Shown in pieces: positions 1-7,005 of a stretch of 15,127 bases of DNA. Origin of the DNA: Tardiphaga sp. (lineage in GTDB: Bacteria > Pseudomonadota > Alphaproteobacteria > Rhizobiales > Xanthobacteraceae). Both the position numbers and the translations under genes were made by a program. The notes under the pieces are model-generated. The model was not told the DNA's origin and ran no database searches. It saw nothing but the letters and a program-made list of their open reading frames with translations. The stretch is taken from contig JACMOT010000087.1 of the NCBI GenBank assembly GCA_014377915.1, forward strand, positions 1-15,127, in the 5' to 3' direction. How positions within the stretch are numbered: position 1 is the first letter of the stretch; the number at the start of each line of letters is the position of its first letter.

Positions 1-617
1 AGCACCGGATTGTTCTTGGTCCGGCGCGACAGCACCTGGATGGTACGACGGATTTCCTCGTCGCGGCCGATCACCGGATCGAGCTTGCCGTCGCGCGCGG
101 CCTGGGTGAGGTCGCGGGCATATTTCTTCAGCGCATCATAGGCGTTTTCCGCCGTCGCGGAATCCGCGGTGCGGCCCTTGCGCAGCGCGTTGATCGCGGC
201 GTTGAGGTTTTGCGGGGTAATGCCGCCCTTGGCGAGCAGAGCCCCGGCCTCCGAATCCTTGTCGAGCGCCAGCGCGAGCAGCAGCCGCTCCACCGTGACA
301 AAGCTGTCGCCGGCCTTTTCGGCGGCCTGTTCGGAGGCCTCCAGCGCCCGCGCGGTCGGCGGCGCCAGATAGACCTGGCCAGCCCCTGCCCCGGATACCT
401 TGGGCATCTTGCCCAGTTCGGCCTCGGTCGCCTGCAGGATCATGCGGGAATGGCCCCCCGTCCGATCGATCAGGCCGCCGGCCAGACCTTCGCTGTCGTC
501 GAGCAGCACTTTCAGGATATGCAGCGGCGAGAATTGCTGATGGCCCTCGCGGACGGCCAGCGACTGCGCGGACTGGATGAAGCCGCGCACGCGTTCGGTG
601 TATTTCTCGATATTCAT
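1..617 (-). CDS. clpB: ClpB disaggregase, N-terminal 205 residues (3' end beyond window)
   Basis: This is the start of the AAA+ chaperone ClpB, a cytoplasmic hexamer that works with DnaK/DnaJ to pull proteins out of heat-induced aggregates. It was read by hand on the minus strand. It opens [20 protein letters not shown], the typical double Clp-N repeat (about residues 1-145, including [15 protein letters not shown] and [14 protein letters not shown]). It then runs into the linker [20 protein letters not shown] and the start of the first AAA+ module ([28 protein letters not shown]). The first Walker A motif would follow just outside the window. A GAGGGA ribosome site lies 9 bases before the ATG at 617. 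Full-length family members have about 860-880 residues, so only the first quarter is present. No break is seen. The upstream region holds a TTGA-N6-TCAA box (696-709), but I found no convincing heat-shock promoter. Confidence 0.96.
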   Translation of the reverse strand, partial: MNIEKYTERVRGFIQSAQSLAVREGHQQFSPLHILKVLLDDSEGLAGGLIDRTGGHSRMILQATEAELGKMPKVSGAGAGQVYLAPPTARALEASEQAAEKAGDSFVTVERLLLALALDKDSEAGALLAKGGITPQNLNAAINALRKGRTADSATAENAYDALKKYARDLTQAARDGKLDPVIGRDEEIRRTIQVLSRRTKNNPV

Positions 618-695
618 CGTTCGATTTCCCTCGGCCTGCTGGTTCCGCCCCGAAGGCACGAAGCCGGCATCTTCACTGGGTTGGCGCGGATCGCA

Positions 696-709
696 TTGAC
701 TTTCGTCAA
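696..709. promoter_or_regulatory. Candidate FixK/FNR-type box, TTGACTTTCGTCAA
   Basis: This 14-base inverted repeat fits the Crp/Fnr-family pattern TTGA-N6-TCAA used by FixK2, FnrN and AadR in Bradyrhizobium relatives. It lies between divergent clpB (box edge 78 bases from its ATG) and the MOSC gene (130 bases). A box centred about 40 bases before a transcription start would put that start near 662 for clpB or near 743 for the MOSC gene. No good -10 hexamer is visible at the matching place on either strand, so this is a sequence match only. Confidence 0.3.
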
Positions 710-839
710 GCGACCACGATTGTCGCCGGCGTCAGAACCGGCTTGACGCAAATATGGGCAGCCGAACGGCAAGCGGAAGAGACCGTACGCAAATTTTGCG
801 GGATGTGGCGCGGCGGGCCGGAAAGTTTTAAAATAAGCG

Positions 840-1622
840 ATGATTCAAAATCCCGCCTCCCTCGCCAGCATCTACCGCTACCCCGTCAAAGGCCTCACCC
901 CGGAGCAGCTACCGCATGTCGCGCTGACGGCCGGGCAGACGCTGCCGTCCGACCGGAGCTATGCCATCGAAAACGGCCCCAGCGGCTTCGACCCGGCGGC
1001 GCCACGGCATTTGCCCAAGAGCCAGTTTCTCATGCTGATGCGCAATGAAAGCCTCGCCGCGTTGCGCACCCATTACGACGACGCCAGCCACACGCTGACG
1101 ATCCGGGAAAATGGTGCCGAGACCGCCCGCGGCGACCTCGAAACCCGCGAGGGACGCGCGGCGATCGAGGCCTTTTTCGCGGCGAATTTTGCCGATGACC
1201 TGCGTGGCCCGCCCAGGATTCTTGTCTCGCCGGGCCACAGTTTCTCCGACGTGGCAAAGAGGGTGGCCTCGATCACCAATCTCGCCAGCGTCGCGGCGCT
1301 GGAAGACGTGATCGGTCGCCCGGTGCATCCGCTACGTTTTCGCGGCAATCTGCATGTGGCTGGCTGGCCGGCCTGGCATGAATTCGACCTGATGGACCGG
1401 GTGCTTCGGATCGGCGAGTTCCGGGTGAAAGTGGTGAAGCGCATTGTGCGCTGCGCCGCCACCAACGTTGATCCCGACACCGCCGCGCGCGACCTGACGA
1501 TTCCCGCGACGTTGATGCGGACCTACGGCCATGCCGATCTCGGCGTCTATGCCGAGGTGATTTCGGACGGCATGATTTCCGAAGGCGACGCGATCGAAGT
1601 CGTCGCGCCGGTGCTGGTCTGA
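840..1622 (+). CDS. MOSC-domain protein with N-terminal MOSC beta-barrel
   Basis: The 260-residue protein has the architecture of the MOSC_N plus MOSC family, related to the C-terminal domain of eukaryotic Moco sulfurase, to bacterial YcbX/YiiM and to mARC. These are sulfur-carrier or molybdenum-cofactor-binding reductase components. Visible signs are the opening SLASIYRYPVKGL (residues 7-19), typical of the N-terminal barrel, then FRGNLHV and WHEFDL, and RIVRCAATNVDP with the conserved cysteine at residue 205 that usually binds sulfur or Mo. No iron-sulfur or other redox domain is attached, so it would need partners. The start is set by the early YRYPVKGL motif. The ribosome site is weak (GGAAAG, about 14 bases upstream), and a -10-like TAAAAT lies at 829-834, only 5 bases before the ATG. 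The substrate cannot be told from sequence. Confidence 0.88.
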   Translation: MIQNPASLASIYRYPVKGLTPEQLPHVALTAGQTLPSDRSYAIENGPSGFDPAAPRHLPKSQFLMLMRNESLAALRTHYDDASHTLTIRENGAETARGDLETREGRAAIEAFFAANFADDLRGPPRILVSPGHSFSDVAKRVASITNLASVAALEDVIGRPVHPLRFRGNLHVAGWPAWHEFDLMDRVLRIGEFRVKVVKRIVRCAATNVDPDTAARDLTIPATLMRTYGHADLGVYAEVISDGMISEGDAIEVVAPVLV

Positions 1623-1628
1623 TTTCGT

Positions 1629-1760
1629 TTCCCGGACGCGCTGCGGCATTCTTTATGCCGCTGCGCAGATCCGGGATCCCGGTTACGCGCAAAATTGGGC
1701 CCCGGGTCTGCGGCGCACCACCATCGCCGCGCGATGGCATTGCGCCGCGCCCGGGGAACG
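1629..1760. repeat. Structured palindromic intergenic repeat (cloverleaf-like)
   Basis: This noncoding element fills the gap between the convergent MOSC and CHAP genes. Outer arms CCCGGACGCG (from 1631) and CGCGCCCGGGG (to about 1757) pair imperfectly. Inside are a perfect 7-bp hairpin GCGGCAT/ATGCCGC (1643-1661), a second pair TGCGCAGATCCGGG with CCCGGGTCTGCGGCGCA (about 1662-1717), the 12-base palindrome CCGGGATCCCGG (1671-1682), and another perfect 7-bp hairpin CCATCGC/GCGATGG (1721-1737). From memory it resembles a family scattered through Bradyrhizobium and Rhodopseudomonas genomes. It may act as a two-way terminator between converging genes. Confidence 0.6.
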
Positions 1761-1766
1761 ACCGCC

Positions 1767-2387
1767 TCAGCTCGCCGGCATCACATAGGCGTAGATGCGA
1801 CCGCGCGATTAGGTCGCCCCGGCGACGCGATTGCCGTGGTTGCCCGAGACGATGATCGGATTACCCGACGGATCGATACCGCTGACCACGCCGACATGAC
1901 CGCCGCGCCGGCCACGCGACATCACCGCGATGGCGCCAACCTGCGGGCCCGAGATGCGCTGGCCATAGCTGGAGAATGAACGCGCCATGTCGGAGCCGGT
2001 GCCCTGATGGCCGGAACGCTGCAGCACCATGTTCATGAAACGCGCGCACCACAGCCGGCCGCGACCGGTGGGATTGCCGCCAATGTAGCGCCGCGCTTCG
2101 GCGACCAGATTGGACGAGCCAAAGCCGCTGTTGTTCGAAAAGGCTTCAGCCGCGCTGTCGGCGCTCCGCAGCGTCGCCTGGCGGCGCGAGGCGCGCACCC
2201 GATGACGGCTATGGTGACGACCGTGATGGCGCGCACTGTGTCCTTCATGCTTGTGATGTGATCGGGCGTGATGCCCGTTTTGCTGTGGTCGTGCCGAGGC
2301 TGGCGTCGCGACTGAAACAACAACTACCGAAAACAACGCGAGAAAGAAGTAGCGAAATGCACGGCGATACGCATTGAACTGAACCAT
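1767..2387 (-). pseudogene. Secreted CHAP/TIGR02594-like protein with in-frame early stop
   Basis: This is a small exported protein of the CHAP/NlpC-P60-like TIGR02594 group, presumed cysteine amidase or peptidase acting on the cell wall. The ATG at 2387 follows AAGGAA and gives a signal peptide (YRRAFRYFFLALFSVVVVSV, cleavage after ATPASA near residue 32). An ATG at 2432 would also be in frame. A histidine/arginine-rich linker (about residues 37-63) precedes the catalytic domain: LWCARFMNMV with Cys114, GGHVGVVSG with His164, and IVSGNHG. Translation stops at a TAA at 1809-1811 after 192 residues. The same frame continues for 13 more codons, SRGRIYAYVMPAS, to a TGA at 1767-1769, and RxYAYVMP matches the usual C-terminus of this family. 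All catalytic residues lie before the early stop, so the shortened product might still work. The coordinates given are those of the ancestral frame. Confidence 0.72.
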
Positions 2388-2753
2388 ACCAAGATATTTC
2401 CTTGTGAACCCATATCCCGCGACTGGCTGCAAACAGGCAGCCCGCGTCGGGGGGTGGGGTTAAGGAAGTTGATGTGGCCAGAAAAAGACGCGGCTGTTTT
2501 ACAGAGACCGCGCTCCGGTTCCATGGGTAGCAATGACGTGATGAGTATTACCGCATCTTAATATATCTTGCGAGAAAGGCTTTAAAATCGTGCCATTTTG
2601 TAATGAATGGTACGATCTGACGTCGATTTTGGTTTCATCTTGTTTGTCAGGTAGTACGTCAGCGCAGATGTGACGTGCGAAAAAGCCGCACGCCAGTTCG
2701 CCGGTTCCAGCCCCAGAAATTTAAGGATTATCGCTTGACCAGCGCTCCGCGCC
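2388..2753. other. Intergenic region between metW and the CHAP gene, no gene seen
   Basis: Both neighbours are on the minus strand. The stretch includes a locally AT-rich part (about 2540-2650). It should hold the promoter of the CHAP gene and the end of the metXW transcript. A perfect 6-bp hairpin GGCTGC/GCAGCC lies at 2425-2442 in the CHAP leader. No -35/-10 pair with acceptable spacing stood out, and short reading frames here have no recognisable content. Confidence 0.6.
2577..2616 (-). terminator. Possible rho-independent terminator of metXW
   Basis: On the minus strand an 11-base arm pair, ATCGTACCATT and AATGGCACGAT (2587-2616, one mismatch, loop 8), is followed by TTTTAAAG. It lies 137 bases after the metW stop. 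The stem is AT-rich and the T run is only four bases, so it is a modest candidate. Confidence 0.35.
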
Positions 2754-3428
2754 TTAGCCCGGCATGGATTTTTCCGCGCGGCTGAGCAGGAACACACCCT
2801 GTTCGCCAAACATGTTCCAGAACCACCACGGCGCATTCAGACGGAGCGGACGACCATACAGATCAAGCGCCACCGCGCGTTCCATCTTGACGTTGATCTC
2901 GTCGCACAACTGCACGAAGTCCTTGATAGTACAGAAATGGATGTTCGGCGTATCGTACCACGTCGCCGGCAGGTTCTCGGTACGCGGCATATGGCCACCG
3001 ATCAGCAGCTGCAGCCGCATCTTCCAGAATCCGAAATTCGGAAATGACACGATGCCGCGCCGCCCGATGCGCAGCAGGTTCTCCAGCACAACGCGCGGCT
3101 GCCGCGTCGCCTGCAGCGTCTGCGACAGGATCACATAGTCGAAGGCGTCGTCCGGATAGTTGTCGAGATCGGTATCAGCATCGCCCTGCACCACCGCGAG
3201 GCCCTTGGCCACGCAGCGATTGACGCCCTCGCGCGACAGCTCGATGCCGCGGCCGTCGATGCCGCGGCTCTCCAGCAATTGCAGCAGGTCGCCATCGCCG
3301 CAGCCGACGTCGAGCACCTTGGAGCCGGGCTCGATCATGCCGGCCACCAGCAGATGATCGCCCCGATAGTTTTCCGCGCCATCCGGCACGGGTGAGATCA
3401 GCGGCAAGGCCTGTTGTCCGGCACTCAT
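2754..3428 (-). CDS. metW: Methionine biosynthesis protein MetW (SAM-dependent methyltransferase fold)
   Basis: The 224-residue protein belongs to the MetW family, which in proteobacteria is encoded next to metX and is needed, directly or as a partner, for homoserine O-acylation in methionine synthesis. A class I methyltransferase fold is evident: motif I VLDVGCGDGDLL (residues 38-49), the acidic end of strand 2 (GRGIELSREG, about 59-68), then DAFDYVILSQTLQ and RRGIVSFPNFGFWKMRLQLL. The tail YGRPLRLNAPWWFWNMFGEQ is typical of MetW. The start ATG (3428-3426) lies one base after the metX stop, which means translational coupling in one operon under the SAM-II riboswitch. Length is normal for the family. 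Whether it methylates anything is not settled by the sequence. Confidence 0.93.
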   Translation of the reverse strand: MSAGQQALPLISPVPDGAENYRGDHLLVAGMIEPGSKVLDVGCGDGDLLQLLESRGIDGRGIELSREGVNRCVAKGLAVVQGDADTDLDNYPDDAFDYVILSQTLQATRQPRVVLENLLRIGRRGIVSFPNFGFWKMRLQLLIGGHMPRTENLPATWYDTPNIHFCTIKDFVQLCDEINVKMERAVALDLYGRPLRLNAPWWFWNMFGEQGVFLLSRAEKSMPG

Positions 3429-3429
3429 G

Positions 3430-4629
3430 TTATTTCTCCGCGGCGATCAGACCGCGCACCGACGCCGCGGAGTCCAGGAACGCGCGCGCGATGTCGAGGA
3501 ATTCGGGGACGTCGAGCAGAAAGGCGTCATGGCCGCGATCGGTCTCGATCTCGGCGAACGACACCCGCACTCCCCCCGCATTCAGCGCATGCACCACCGC
3601 GCGTGATTCCGAGGTCGGAAACAACCAGTCCGAGGTGAACGACATCAGGCAGAACCGCGTCTTGGTGTCGCGAAACGCTTCCGCCAGCACGCCATTATGA
3701 TCGGCGGCGATATCGAAGTAGTCCATCGCGCGCGTCAGATAGAGATAGCTGTTGGCATCGAAGCGCTCGACAAAGGACGAGCCCTGGTAGCGCAAATAAC
3801 TCTCGACCTGGAAGTCGGCATCGAACGAGAAGGTCGGCAATTCCCGATCCTGCATCCGCCGACCGAACTTGCGGTGCAAGGCGGCGTCGGACAGATAGGT
3901 GATATGCGCGGCCATCCGCGCCACGCCGAGACCGCGATGCGGGTGGGTACCTTCCTCGAAATAGCGGCCGCCGCGCCAGTCCGGATCGGCCATCACCGCC
4001 TGGCGGCCGAGTTCGTGGAACGCGATGTTCTGCGCCGAATGCCGCGTGCTGCAGGCCACCGCCAGCGCGGAGAATACCCGTTTCGGATAGGCCGCGGTCC
4101 ATTGCAGCGTCTGCATGCCGCCCATCGAGCCGCCGACCACGCAGAACAATTGATCGATGCCGAGCCGATCGACCAGCATCGCCTGCGCGCGCACCATGTC
4201 GGGAATCGTGATGACCGGAAAATCCAGTCCCCACACCTTGCCAGTGGCGGGGTTGGTCGAGGCCGGCCCGGTCGACCCCATACAGCCGCCGAGCACGTTC
4301 GAACAGACGATGAAATAGCGGTCGGTATCGAGCGCCTTGCCGGGGCCGACCAGCGTCTGCCACCAGCCCGGCTTGTTGGTCACCGGGTGCGGGTTGGCGA
4401 CGTGCTGGTCGCCGGTCAGGGCATGGCAGACCAGGATGGCGTTGGATTTGTCGGCGTTGAGGCTGCCATAGGCCTGGTAGGCAATCTGGAATGGCGCGAG
4501 CTCAATGCCGCAATCCAGCCGCAACGGCTGGTCGGCACCGAACAGTGCGACCGGCGAGGTCGGATGATCCGCTTCCTGCCCGCGCTCGTCCGGTTTTGCC
4601 GGGCTTTTGGTCAACTGACAATTTACCAT
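3430..4629 (-). CDS. metX: Homoserine O-acetyltransferase MetX
   Basis: This 399-residue alpha/beta-hydrolase enzyme acylates L-homoserine with acetyl-CoA (succinyl-CoA in some family members) as the first committed step of methionine synthesis. The nucleophile elbow GGSMGG puts the catalytic serine at residue 168. The aspartate is in FTSDWLFP (Asp334) and the histidine in DRGHDAF (His367). Other family blocks are [11 protein letters not shown] (67-77), [12 protein letters not shown] (111-122) and [15 protein letters not shown] sequence (about 191-201). GGGAGG lies 11 bases before the ATG. The gene is the first of a two-gene operon with metW, and its leader carries a SAM-II riboswitch and a terminator, so it should be shut down when SAM is plentiful. 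Acetyl versus succinyl specificity cannot be assigned with confidence here. Confidence 0.96.
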   Translation of the reverse strand: MVNCQLTKSPAKPDERGQEADHPTSPVALFGADQPLRLDCGIELAPFQIAYQAYGSLNADKSNAILVCHALTGDQHVANPHPVTNKPGWWQTLVGPGKALDTDRYFIVCSNVLGGCMGSTGPASTNPATGKVWGLDFPVITIPDMVRAQAMLVDRLGIDQLFCVVGGSMGGMQTLQWTAAYPKRVFSALAVACSTRHSAQNIAFHELGRQAVMADPDWRGGRYFEEGTHPHRGLGVARMAAHITYLSDAALHRKFGRRMQDRELPTFSFDADFQVESYLRYQGSSFVERFDANSYLYLTRAMDYFDIAADHNGVLAEAFRDTKTRFCLMSFTSDWLFPTSESRAVVHALNAGGVRVSFAEIETDRGHDAFLLDVPEFLDIARAFLDSAASVRGLIAAEK

Positions 4630-4676
4630 CTTGATACCGGCCTCCCCAGGAGGTTCTCAGCACTGGATCAAGCCAT

Positions 4677-4710
4677 AAAAAAACCCGGCCTGAACATAGG
4701 TTCAGCCGGG
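4677..4710 (-). terminator. Riboswitch expression-platform terminator upstream of metX
   Basis: On the minus strand the arms CCCGGCTGAAC and GTTCAGGCCGGG form a strong GC-rich hairpin with a CTAT loop and small internal mismatches. It is followed at once by seven T residues (4683-4677). It ends 47 bases before the metX ATG and 22 bases after the SAM-II aptamer, the classic place for a transcription attenuator. Confidence 0.85.
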
Positions 4711-4728
4711 ATCAGAACTGTCCCCGGC
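4705..4728 (-). promoter_or_regulatory. Possible antiterminator hairpin overlapping the metX terminator
   Basis: GCCGGG (4728-4723) can pair perfectly with CCCGGC (4710-4705). The second arm is the 5' half of the terminator stem, so the two hairpins exclude each other. It starts directly after the aptamer's last conserved bases. That SAM binding tips the balance toward termination is inferred from the layout. Confidence 0.5.
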
Positions 4729-4731
4729 CTG

Positions 4732-4782
4732 TTTAGCGAGTTGTTTAACGTGGCTGCAAGCCGGCCGGCTCAAATGACCACG
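4732..4782 (-). promoter_or_regulatory. SAM-II riboswitch aptamer (SAM_alpha type)
   Basis: The minus strand shows the SAM-II pattern in order: CGTGGTCATTTG, a GCCGGCCGGC loop, CTTGCAGCCACGTTAAACAA, then CTCGCTAAA. The stem CGTGG/CCACG and the 3' GCTAAA that forms the H-type pseudoknot with the ATTTGAGC side are intact. This aptamer binds S-adenosylmethionine and is known mainly upstream of metA, metX and metC in alphaproteobacteria. Here it controls metX-metW and is followed by alternative antiterminator and terminator hairpins. Confidence 0.92.
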
Positions 4783-4792
4783 AAGTCGTAAG

Positions 4793-4821
4793 ACGTTAGT
4801 CCCACGGCATGGGGGCGTCAA
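4793..4821 (-). promoter_or_regulatory. Sigma70-like promoter for metXW
   Basis: On the minus strand TTGACG (4821-4816) and TAACGT (4798-4793) are separated by 17 bases. The predicted transcription start (about 4786) falls a few bases before the SAM-II aptamer begins at 4782, which is where it should be if the leader RNA starts with the riboswitch. The -35 is strong and the -10 moderate. Confidence 0.55.
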
Positions 4822-4899
4822 GATGCGGTTGGCGATACCTCGTAGCGCCCGGCGCCCTTGCGCCGGTAGGGTCCATGATAGAGAACACAGCGCTATCCG

Positions 4900-4992
4900 C
4901 GTCATTGCGAGGAGCCCTTGCGACGAAGCAATCCAGTCCTTGCCGAGCTTGTGGCGCTGGATTGCCGCGTCGCTTCGCTCCTCGCAATGACG
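4900..4992 (+). repeat. Palindromic intergenic repeat, copy 1
   Basis: The ends are a perfect 12-base inverted pair, CGTCATTGCGAG and CTCGCAATGACG. Inner arms (GAAGCAATCCAGT and CTGGATTGCCGCG, roughly) also pair, around a loop containing CTTGCCGAGCTTGTGGC. It lies between divergent metX and the chorismate mutase gene, 36 bases before the likely start codon of the latter. Copy 2 at 7952-8039 is the same element in reverse orientation. I recall many copies of this type in Nitrobacteraceae genomes. Confidence 0.85.
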
Positions 4993-5028
4993 GGGGAAAG
5001 GCCTGTGTCCCATCGCCAAGGCGTGCCC

Positions 5029-5880
5029 ATGTCCACCAAGCCCCCCGCTCCGCCTTCGCTCGAAGTGCTTCGCCAGGAGATCGACAGCATCGACGCGCAG
5101 GTCCACAGCCTGCTGATGCAGCGCGGCGATATCATCGACCGCCTGATCTCGGTGAAGCAGACCCAGGAGGTCGGCTCCGCGTTTCGCCCGGCGCGCGAGG
5201 CCGACATGATGCGCCGGCTGGTGCAGCGCCATCGCGGCATCCTGCCGATCGATACCGTCGAGAGCATCTGGCGCGTCATCATCGCGACGTTCACTTACGT
5301 GCAGGCGCCGTTCTCGGTGCATGCCGACCTCTCGCTCGGCGAATCCGCGATGCGGGATTCGGCGCGGTTTCATTTCGGCTTCACCGTCCCCTATGTCGCG
5401 CATTTCAGCGCCGCCGCCGCCGTCGAGGCTGTCGCCGCATCCAAGGGCGATCTGGCGCTGGTCCCGGCGACGTCCAGCCGCACGCCGTGGTGGGTCGAGC
5501 TCGAGCCGCGGGGCATGCCAAAAATCATCGCGCGTCTGCCGTTCATCGAGCGCGCCGATCACCCCGCCGCGCTGCCGGTGTTCGTGGTGTCGCGGGTTGC
5601 CGACAGCGCCATGGTGACCGAGGTCGAGATGTGGAGCGTGCGGGTGTCCGGCTGGAATGCCGAGATCGCGCGCGCGCTGTCGCCGCTGGCCGAGATCGTC
5701 GCCGTGCCGGATACCGCCTTTGATGGCGCGGCACTGCTGGTCTCGATCACTGGCACCTCCAGCCACGACAAGATCAAGGCCGCTTTGATCGAGGCCGGCG
5801 CCTCGGTGCGCTCCTCGGCCCTCGTCGGCAGCCACGCAACCCGCTATACGGTGCCCGGTAATGGTGCGCCGCGTTCCTGA
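5029..5880 (+). CDS. Chorismate mutase (AroQ type) with C-terminal prephenate-dehydratase-like region
   Basis: It converts chorismate to prephenate, the branch step to phenylalanine and tyrosine. Residues 10-95 form the helical AroQ domain: LEVLRQEIDSIDAQVHSLL with Arg15, MQRGDIIDRLISVK with Arg32 and Lys43, then FRPAREADMMRRL. These line up with the E. coli P-protein active-site residues Arg11, Arg28 and Lys39. The remaining ~185 residues resemble a decayed prephenate dehydratase fold (GDLALVPATSS where dehydratases have a VPxENS-like block), but the conserved TRF catalytic motif is not seen. The protein has 283 residues from the ATG at 5029. An in-frame ATG at 4987 lies inside the repeat and would add 14 residues of poor character, so 5029 is preferred. 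It heads an operon with the aminotransferase gene 27 bases downstream. Confidence 0.88.
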   Translation: MSTKPPAPPSLEVLRQEIDSIDAQVHSLLMQRGDIIDRLISVKQTQEVGSAFRPAREADMMRRLVQRHRGILPIDTVESIWRVIIATFTYVQAPFSVHADLSLGESAMRDSARFHFGFTVPYVAHFSAAAAVEAVAASKGDLALVPATSSRTPWWVELEPRGMPKIIARLPFIERADHPAALPVFVVSRVADSAMVTEVEMWSVRVSGWNAEIARALSPLAEIVAVPDTAFDGAALLVSITGTSSHDKIKAALIEAGASVRSSALVGSHATRYTVPGNGAPRS

Positions 5881-5907
5881 AGCCAGACCGATGATCCGGA
5901 GTTGAAG

Positions 5908-7005
5908 ATGTCCCGTCCCGTGCCGAAGCCCGGCATTCTTGAAATTGCGCCCTACACTCCCGGCAAGACCCCGGTGATCGAACCCGGCCGCAAGACCTAC
6001 AAGCTGTCCGCCAACGAGACCCCGCTCGGGCCGTCGCCGCGTGCCAAAGAGGTCTATGCCCAGGCCGTGGCGAATCTCGAAGATTACCCGGAAGGCACCT
6101 CGAAGGTGCTGCGCGAAGCCATCGGCCGCACCTTTGGCCTCGATCCCGCGCGCATCGTCTGCGGTGCCGGGTCCGACGAGATCCTCAACCTGCTCGCGCA
6201 TGTCTATCTCGGGCCCGGCGACGAGGCGATCTCGACCACCCACGGCTTCTTGGTCTATCCGATCGCCACCTCGGCGAACGGCGCCACCAATATCGTCGCC
6301 CAGGAAACCGAATTCACCTGCGACGTCGATGCGATCCTCGCCGTGGTGTCGCCGCGCACCAAGCTGGTGTGGCTGGCCAACCCGAACAACCCGACCGGCA
6401 CCTATCTGCCGTTCGACGAGATCAAGCGGCTGCGCGCCGGGTTGCCGGAGCACGTGCTGCTGGTGCTCGACGCCGCCTATTCGGACTACGTCTCGCGCAA
6501 TGATTACGAGATCGGCGTCGAGATGGTGGCGACCACCGAGAACACGGTGATGACGCAGACGTTCTCGAAGATTCACGGCCTGGCCGCGCTGCGGGTCGGC
6601 TGGATGTTCGGCCCGGCGCACATCATCGACGCCGTCAACCGCATCCGCGGGCCCTTCAACGTGTCGGCGCCGGCGATGCTCGCCCCGGCCGCCGCGATCG
6701 AGGACCATGAACACGTCCAGATGTCGCGCGACTTCACCGAGAAATGGCGCAACTGGGTGACCGAGGAAATCAGCAAGCTCGGCATCAAGGTGACGCCGAG
6801 CGTGGCCAATTTCATCCTGATGCATTTCCCGACCACGCCGGGCAAGACCGCGGCCGATGCCGACGCGTTCCTGACCCGGCGCGGCCTGGTGCTGCGCGCC
6901 GTCACCAATTACGGGCTGCCGAATTCGCTTCGCATGACCATCGGCACCGAGGAAGCCAACCGCGTGGCGGTTGAGACGCTGCGCGAATTCGTGGCCCAGC
7001 CGTGA
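5908..7005 (+). CDS. hisC: Histidinol-phosphate/aromatic aminotransferase (HisC family)
   Basis: This 365-residue PLP enzyme is an aspartate-aminotransferase-fold member of the HisC group. The cofactor lysine is in [15 protein letters not shown] (Lys221). Other active-site blocks are [12 protein letters not shown] (33-44), GAGSDEI (87-93), [11 protein letters not shown] with Asn161, VLDAAYSDY with Asp188 and Tyr191, and Arg229. The ATG at 5908 has GGAG 6 bases upstream; a TTG two codons earlier is in frame but less likely. HisC enzymes make histidinol phosphate, and many also transaminate prephenate or aromatic keto acids. Because this gene sits between chorismate mutase and the prephenate/arogenate dehydrogenase, and its stop overlaps the next start, a main role in phenylalanine/tyrosine synthesis is inferred; a separate hisC may exist elsewhere in the genome. 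Confidence 0.94.
   Translation: MSRPVPKPGILEIAPYTPGKTPVIEPGRKTYKLSANETPLGPSPRAKEVYAQAVANLEDYPEGTSKVLREAIGRTFGLDPARIVCGAGSDEILNLLAHVYLGPGDEAISTTHGFLVYPIATSANGATNIVAQETEFTCDVDAILAVVSPRTKLVWLANPNNPTGTYLPFDEIKRLRAGLPEHVLLVLDAAYSDYVSRNDYEIGVEMVATTENTVMTQTFSKIHGLAALRVGWMFGPAHIIDAVNRIRGPFNVSAPAMLAPAAAIEDHEHVQMSRDFTEKWRNWVTEEISKLGIKVTPSVANFILMHFPTTPGKTAADADAFLTRRGLVLRAVTNYGLPNSLRMTIGTEEANRVAVETLREFVAQP

Noticed and set aside
618..839. Heat-shock (RpoH) promoter for clpB
   Set aside because: On the minus strand CTTGCC and CCCATATTT occur, but only 9 bases apart, too close for an RpoH promoter. CTTGAC at about 711 has no matching -10.
3697..4791. A 364-codon plus-strand frame opposite metX, running into the riboswitch
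   Set aside because: It is a shadow of metX. The metX catalytic triad and the SAM-II leader establish the minus strand as the real one.
4849..4866. Perfect hairpin CCGGCGC/GCGCCGG as a terminator between metX and chorismate mutase
   Set aside because: There is no T run on either side and it lies upstream of both genes, so no termination role is supported.
4702..6825. A 707-codon open frame on the minus strand across the chorismate mutase and hisC genes
   Set aside because: It is antisense to two well-recognised genes, has the His/Arg/Gly/Asp-rich composition of a shadow frame in GC-rich DNA, and crosses the SAM-II leader and a repeat. No domain is recognisable.
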